Origin: CAMLIZ01 sp040758375
Lineage (GTDB): Bacteria; Pseudomonadota; Gammaproteobacteria; Burkholderiales; Burkholderiaceae_C
NCBI GenBank assembly: GCA_040758375.1
Contig: JBFLWE010000011.1
Location: 1 to 64,000 of the forward strand
Reading direction: 5' to 3'
Length of the DNA: 64,000 nt
Every line of letters begins with the position of its first letter. The first letter of the stretch is position 1. The translations under genes and the position numbers were made by a program. This document shows, piece by piece, positions 61,103-64,000 of the stretch. A model generated the notes under the pieces. It was not told the origin of the DNA and made no database searches. It saw nothing but the letters and a program-made list of their open reading frames with translations.

Positions 61103-62343
61103 CGCGGCAGCTCCTTCAGCCGCTCGGCCAAGCCGCGCAAGGCCACGCTTTCGATGCCGCTGTCGTGCATCCACTTCAGCACCGGCCCCGCTGCTTCGGG
61201 CTGCCGGGCCGCGAGCGCGGCCTGCAGCACGATGCGCGCATCGGCCGGCTCGCGCTGCAGCGCGTAGTTGTCCTGCGCGAGCTGCAGCGCGCGCGCCGGC
61301 TGCTGCTGCACGCCGAGCGCGAAGCGCGCCTCTTCCTTCTGGTGCGTGGTGTCGCCGCGGCGGCGCGCGGCCTCGAAGCGCGCGGCGAGATCGCGCTCGA
61401 AGTCACCGGCCTGCGGTGCACCGGTGGACTTGGCCGCCAGCGCCAGGCGCAGCAGCAGGGTGTCGGCCCGTGCCTGGTCGTTCAGCAGGGCCATCACCTC
61501 GGCGGCGCGCCCACGGTCGAGCAGGAAGTCGGCATAGGCGCACAGCAGGTAGTTGTCGGGCAGGTCCAGCGCCAGCGCCTCCCGGTAGGCGGCCTCGGCC
61601 GCGGCATGCTGGCCGCGCAGCTCCTCGGTCTCGGCCAGGCGGGTCAGGGCCCACAGCCGCTCGGCGGCCGGGGCTTGCGTCGCCTGGCGCAAGGCGTCGC
61701 GCAGGGCCTGCGCGGCGGCGCCGGCGCGGCCGGTGAGCGAGTCCACATACGCGCTGCAGGCGGTGGCGAGCAGGGCGCTGGTGTGCGGGGCGGCCTGTTC
61801 GCAGGCGCGGCGCGCGTCGGCATAGCGCGCCTGCACCATGTGGATCGCGGCCAGCCAGGCCCAGGCCTCGGCGTCGGCCGGGTCGGCCTGCACCACGGCA
61901 TTGAGGTCGGCCAGCGCCTCGGCGAAGCCGTGGTTGTACTGCTGCAGGATGGCGCGCATCACGCGCACACGCTGCGGCGGCGCGGGCTGCTGCCACCAGC
62001 GCGCCAGCGCGGCCTGCGCATGACCGACGAAGCGAGGGTCGCCCTGGGCCAGGGCGAGCGCGAACTGCTGGCGCGCGAGCGCGACCGCGGCGTCGGCATC
62101 GTGGGGCCGCGCCTGGGCGGCGGCGCGCAGCGCCTGCAATTGCGCGCGCTGCGGGTCGGTGCGGCGCAAGGGCAGCGTCTCGACCACCTGGTCGTCGGAG
62201 CCGGGCGTGTACGGGGCGGCGAAGGCGGTGCCTGCGCACAAGGGCAGCAGCAGGCAGGCAAGAAGGCGGGCGAAAGGCACGACGGGGGCGGTGACCGGCA
62301 GCGGTGGCGGCGAATGGTATCGCGGGGTGCGCGACCGGCTCAT
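61099..62343 (-). CDS. Exported TPR-repeat protein coupled to the HupE-like gene
   Basis: A 414-residue protein with an N-terminal segment whose hydrophobic part is RLLACLLLPLCAGTAFAAPY, a likely signal peptide. The mature protein is built of helical TPR-like pairs (AEAWAWLAAIHMVQARYADA, LLCAYADFLLDRGRAAEVMA). No enzymatic motif is seen. A GAGGAA Shine-Dalgarno supports the ATG at 62343. It is divergent from the EamA gene across only 23 bp and heads the HupE-like pair. It probably scaffolds or delivers a partner in the periplasm. Confidence 0.8.
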   Translation of the reverse strand: MSRSRTPRYHSPPPLPVTAPVVPFARLLACLLLPLCAGTAFAAPYTPGSDDQVVETLPLRRTDPQRAQLQALRAAAQARPHDADAAVALARQQFALALAQGDPRFVGHAQAALARWWQQPAPPQRVRVMRAILQQYNHGFAEALADLNAVVQADPADAEAWAWLAAIHMVQARYADARRACEQAAPHTSALLATACSAYVDSLTGRAGAAAQALRDALRQATQAPAAERLWALTRLAETEELRGQHAAAEAAYREALALDLPDNYLLCAYADFLLDRGRAAEVMALLNDQARADTLLLRLALAAKSTGAPQAGDFERDLAARFEAARRRGDTTHQKEEARFALGVQQQPARALQLAQDNYALQREPADARIVLQAALAARQPEAAGPVLKWMHDSGIESVALRGLAERLKELPR

Positions 62344-62366
62344 GGCTTTTCCTCTACGCTCGGCTG

Positions 62367-63284
62367 ATGTCGTCCCCCGCTCACCCCTCCATGCCGCAGG
62401 CGCACCTCTCGGCGCGCCAGTTCAACGTGCTGGCGCTGCTGACCTTGTTCTGGGGCCTCAACTGGCCGGTGATGAAGCTCGCGGTGAGCCACATGCCGCC
62501 ACTGAGCTTTCGCGCGCTGTCGCTGTTGCTGGGCCTGCCCTGCCTGGCTTTGGCGCTGCTTGCGCTGAAAGTGCCGTTCCGGGTGCCGCGCGCGCAGTGG
62601 GGGCAGGTCGGCCGCCTGGCCGTGACCAACATGGTGGTCTGGCATGTGCTGCTGATCATTGCGATCCCTTGGCTGAGCTCCGGGCGCGCGGCGATCCTCG
62701 GCTACACGATGCCGGTGTTCTCGGCGCTGTGGGGCCGCACGCTGTTCGGCGAGCGGCTGGCGCCGCGCCAGCTGTTCGGCGTGGCGTGCGCCGCGGCGGC
62801 GGTGGTGATGTTGCTGTGGCATGAGTTCACGCGGTTGAGCGGCGCGCCGCTGGCGGCCGGCGGCGTGCTGGTGGCCGCGGCGGTCTGGGGCCTGGGGACC
62901 CAGCAGTTGCGCCGCGTGCACAGCGGGGTCTCTACGCTCACGCTGTCGTTCTGGATGACGGCGCTGACCACGGTGGTGCTGTGCGTGCTGAGCGTGGTGT
63001 TCGAGCGCACGCGCTGGTCGGTGCCCGGCCCCGAGGCTGCCTGGGCCATCGCCTACAACGGCGTGCTGGTCTTCGGCTATTGCCATGCGGCCTGGTTCTT
63101 CCTGGCGCGCACGCTCACGCCGGTGGCCTCGAGCACGAGCGTGATGCTGATCCCGGTGCTGGGCATCGTGTCCGGTGCGGTGTGGCTGGGCGAGCCGCTG
63201 CACTGGCAGGACGGCGCGGCCGTGGCGCTGATCCTGCTGGCGATCGGCGCCGTGCTGCTGCCGCCGCGCACGCAGCGCGCGTAG
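62367..63284 (+). CDS. EamA-family (DMT) transporter
   Basis: A 305-residue membrane protein with ten spans in two EamA repeats. LLTLFWGLNWPVMKLAV (repeat 1) and VLVAAAVWGLGTQQLRRV (repeat 2) carry the WGxN/WG motifs; GEPLHWQDGAAVALIL near the end is typical. DMT transporters export amino acids, drugs or metabolites; the substrate is unknown. The start at 62367 has no clear Shine-Dalgarno; 62391 is possible. It is divergent from the TPR gene. Confidence 0.88.
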   Translation: MSSPAHPSMPQAHLSARQFNVLALLTLFWGLNWPVMKLAVSHMPPLSFRALSLLLGLPCLALALLALKVPFRVPRAQWGQVGRLAVTNMVVWHVLLIIAIPWLSSGRAAILGYTMPVFSALWGRTLFGERLAPRQLFGVACAAAAVVMLLWHEFTRLSGAPLAAGGVLVAAAVWGLGTQQLRRVHSGVSTLTLSFWMTALTTVVLCVLSVVFERTRWSVPGPEAAWAIAYNGVLVFGYCHAAWFFLARTLTPVASSTSVMLIPVLGIVSGAVWLGEPLHWQDGAAVALILLAIGAVLLPPRTQRA

Positions 63285-63400
63285 GACGAGGCCCCTGCGG
63301 CGCGGCGCACGAGTTTTCGTAGCACGCGGCCTTTGTCACGCACCTGCCATTCGGCGCACGCCTACTCGGCGGCCTGTGTTCCACGAGCCGATGTCCGCCG

Positions 63401-64000
63401 ATGAGCATCCATCTTCTCGATCCTTCCGCTGCGCCGCTGCTGTTTCGCCCGCTGGAGCCCGCGCTCGCGCTGCCGGCGCGCGTGCCCGAGCCGCCGCCTC
63501 CACCGCCTGCCCCTGAGCCCGTGCCCGAGAAGCCCGAACCGCACGCGCCGCCGCACAACCCTTTCGGCGGCGTGTTCCGCCCGGGTCTTCCCGAGCTGGG
63601 CCTGACGCAGCACGTGGTGGCAGAGGGCGACACGGTGTGGCGCTTCCTCGAGGCCGAGCAGATCCTGCCGCCGCGCGACGGCGGCAACCCGGACCACCTG
63701 GTCAACGCCTACCTGGCCGGCACGCCCACGCTGGACCTGCGCGCCTTCGGCCAGCGGCCCGGCAACAGCGCCGACGCGGTGCGGCTGCTGCAGCCGGGCG
63801 ACAAGGTGGTGGTGCTCGACGCCACGCGCCTGAACTACCTGGAGCAGCAGCGCCGGCAACTCGAGACGCTGCAGCAGGCCCGCGTGAGCACCGATTCGCA
63901 GGCGACGCGGCGCGAGCAGCTGCAGCAGCAGCTGGTGGCCACCATCTACCAGGAGCTCGACTACGCCGGCACGCAGCAGGCCGTGCCCTCGCCCGACGCG
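63401..64000 (+). CDS. N-terminal part of a Pro-rich LysM-like protein (runs off the window)
   Basis: An open frame of 200 codons from the ATG at 63401 to the last base, with no stop. Residues about 20-50 are Pro-rich (PEPPPPPPAPEPVPEKPEPH), a flexible spacer. Residues about 66-130 look like a LysM domain: QHVVAEGDTVWRFLEAEQI, then LLQPGDKVVVLD, the typical GDTxW and PGxxV pieces of a murein-binding domain, though with an insert between. A Gln-rich coiled-coil stretch follows (LNYLEQQRRQLETLQQAR). No signal peptide is apparent. The remainder lies beyond the window, so family and function cannot be fixed. Confidence 0.7.
   Translation, partial: MSIHLLDPSAAPLLFRPLEPALALPARVPEPPPPPPAPEPVPEKPEPHAPPHNPFGGVFRPGLPELGLTQHVVAEGDTVWRFLEAEQILPPRDGGNPDHLVNAYLAGTPTLDLRAFGQRPGNSADAVRLLQPGDKVVVLDATRLNYLEQQRRQLETLQQARVSTDSQATRREQLQQQLVATIYQELDYAGTQQAVPSPDA

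Overview
The window looks like a chromosome segment of a high-GC betaproteobacterium of the order Burkholderiales (Rubrivivax/Leptothrix/Caldimonas-like). This placement rests on strong G/C third-position bias, on gene orders typical of that order (bamC-dapA, coaBC-dut, Ada/AlkB operon) and on the families seen. It is inferred from gene content only; no search was possible. A mobile element occupies the left end and the rest is core or accessory chromosome.

Positions 1-9098 are the end of an integrative and conjugative element (ICE) of the clc/PAGI-2 kind, inserted at the 3' end of a tRNA-Gly(CCC) gene (9099-9172, minus strand). It holds the 3' part of a MobH-type relaxase, an Xre-type repressor with its own operator, a LysR effector-domain fragment, a scrap of a Tn3-family transposase, a cadmium/lead resistance cassette (cadR, divergent from cadA and a PAP2-LspA fusion gene), and an IntB13-like tyrosine integrase. 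Between integrase and tRNA lies an array of six GGACTT/AAGTCC hexamers, candidate arm sites for the integrase.

Positions 9219-19803 hold a degenerate GGDEF protein and then a seven-gene minus-strand operon. It runs gabT, a polyamine-type ABC transporter (ATPase, binding protein, two permeases), a guanidinobutyrase/agmatinase and gabD, with a divergent MocR/GabR-like regulator. Together these would import a guanidino or amino compound, release urea, transaminate GABA and oxidise succinic semialdehyde to succinate.

Positions 19887-34997 are mostly housekeeping: alaS, a dense cluster of hairpins (22563-22723), ferredoxin-NADP reductase, a CIO-type cytochrome bd oxidase, coaBC-dut, a SlyD-like isomerase, a JmjC-type ribosomal oxygenase, an Ala-rich lipoprotein with a structured leader, an MBL hydrolase, bamC, dapA, a methyltransferase, an SDR and a 40-residue membrane microprotein downstream of an MFS transporter (35002-36222).

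Positions 36545-44030 are accessory. They hold two overlapping unknown genes, a membrane Ser/Thr kinase with a long helical sensor-like C-terminus, a Calx-beta/delta-60-repeat lipoprotein and an ECF sigma factor, probably one signalling and surface-protein group. Then come parE, an operon of an alkyl-DHAP-synthase-like flavoprotein, GlpD and an FGGY kinase followed by an AraC regulator and a GNAT enzyme, a lytic transglycosylase, an alkylation-repair operon (ada, an uncharacterised 2OG-Fe(II) oxygenase, alkB), a WYL regulator, a DUF4198-like protein, a HupE-like membrane protein with an EF-hand loop, a TPR protein, an EamA transporter, and at the right edge the start of a Pro-rich LysM-like protein.
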